From RGIG5952 sp045603485 (GTDB lineage Bacteria; Verrucomicrobiota; Kiritimatiellia; RFP12; JAAYLN01): 30,485 bases of DNA. The first letter of the stretch is position 1; each line of letters opens with the position of its first letter. A model generated the notes under the pieces. It was given only the letters and a program-made list of their open reading frames with translations, was not told the DNA's origin and made no database searches. The stretch covers positions 1 through 30,485 of the forward strand of contig JAZUMF010000065.1 in the NCBI GenBank assembly GCA_045603485.1, read 5' to 3'. Both the position numbers and the translations under genes were made by a program. This document shows, one piece after another, positions 30,472 to 30,485 of this stretch.

Positions 30472-30485
30472 ACTTGATACAACTT

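Larger units (their letters stand above)
29115..30485 (+). mobile_element. ISL3-family insertion sequence (right end outside window)
   Basis: The left end is GGCTCTTCCTTAAAAAGTGT starting at 29115; GGCTCTT is the usual tip of ISL3-family inverted repeats. The element carries one transposase gene and splits hsdS exactly before a Tyr codon. GAAAATAA at 29107-29114 would be one half of the expected 8-bp target duplication; the other half lies beyond the window. A 24-nt hairpin follows the end. Confidence 0.85.

Overview
The window (30,485 bases) looks like a chromosomal segment of a bacterium from the Planctomycetes-Verrucomicrobia-Lentisphaerae group, most likely a Lentisphaerota/Kiritimatiellota-type organism. 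The basis is the six-gene MoxR/DUF58/BatA-like/VWA/DUF4175/squalene-cyclase-fold operon, a layout I associate with that group, together with a RAYT-like transposase remnant and small repeat families. Taxonomy is inference; no rRNA or tRNA gene is visible.

Left edge (1-1541): two facing remnants of an IS200/RAYT-type transposase, the second 5'-truncated, then a degenerate tandem array of about 52 bp units each beginning GGnCTGTCCCT. The array runs into an extended -10 promoter (TATAAT at 1482) for the next operon.

Operon (1542-16191, + strand): a MoxR AAA+ ATPase, a DUF58 protein, a BatA-like membrane VWA protein with a probable PA14 domain, a second membrane VWA protein with a class I amidotransferase-like fold, a 1935-residue DUF4175-type membrane protein with a roughly 1200-residue Ala/Lys/Glu-rich segment, and a secreted alpha/alpha-toroid (squalene-cyclase fold) protein. 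Genes overlap or are 2-40 nt apart, so they are probably one transcript. The probable role is an ATPase-driven assembly or remodelling machine of the cell envelope, with its VWA and coiled-coil parts on the outer face of the membrane. The substrate is unknown.

Middle (16192-21156): a repeat-rich gap holding a frameshifted, 3'-truncated AAA ATPase remnant with its own promoter next to three 33-bp repeats; UDP-glucose 6-dehydrogenase, flanked by 26-bp direct repeats; a GNAT acetyltransferase; and a long-chain acyl-CoA synthetase, followed by a hairpin and a five-unit heptanucleotide repeat.

Right part (21157-30485, mostly - strand): a low-GC three-gene cassette encoding a secreted EF-hand-loop protein, an 842-residue membrane-anchored protein ending in a papain-like (NlpC/P60-like) peptidoglycan amidase domain, and a small secreted Cys-containing protein. 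Upstream on the same strand lies a type I restriction locus, hsdR and the 3' part of hsdS. hsdS is cut by an ISL3-family element that runs off the window. hsdS and hsdR are joined by two overlapping mini-ORFs inside a short repeat.

The best candidates for something little described are the secreted amidase cassette, the envelope operon with its giant coiled protein and PA14-bearing BatA homologue, and the CTGTCCC repeat family, which appears both beside the RAYT remnant and at the truncation point of the ATPase pseudogene.
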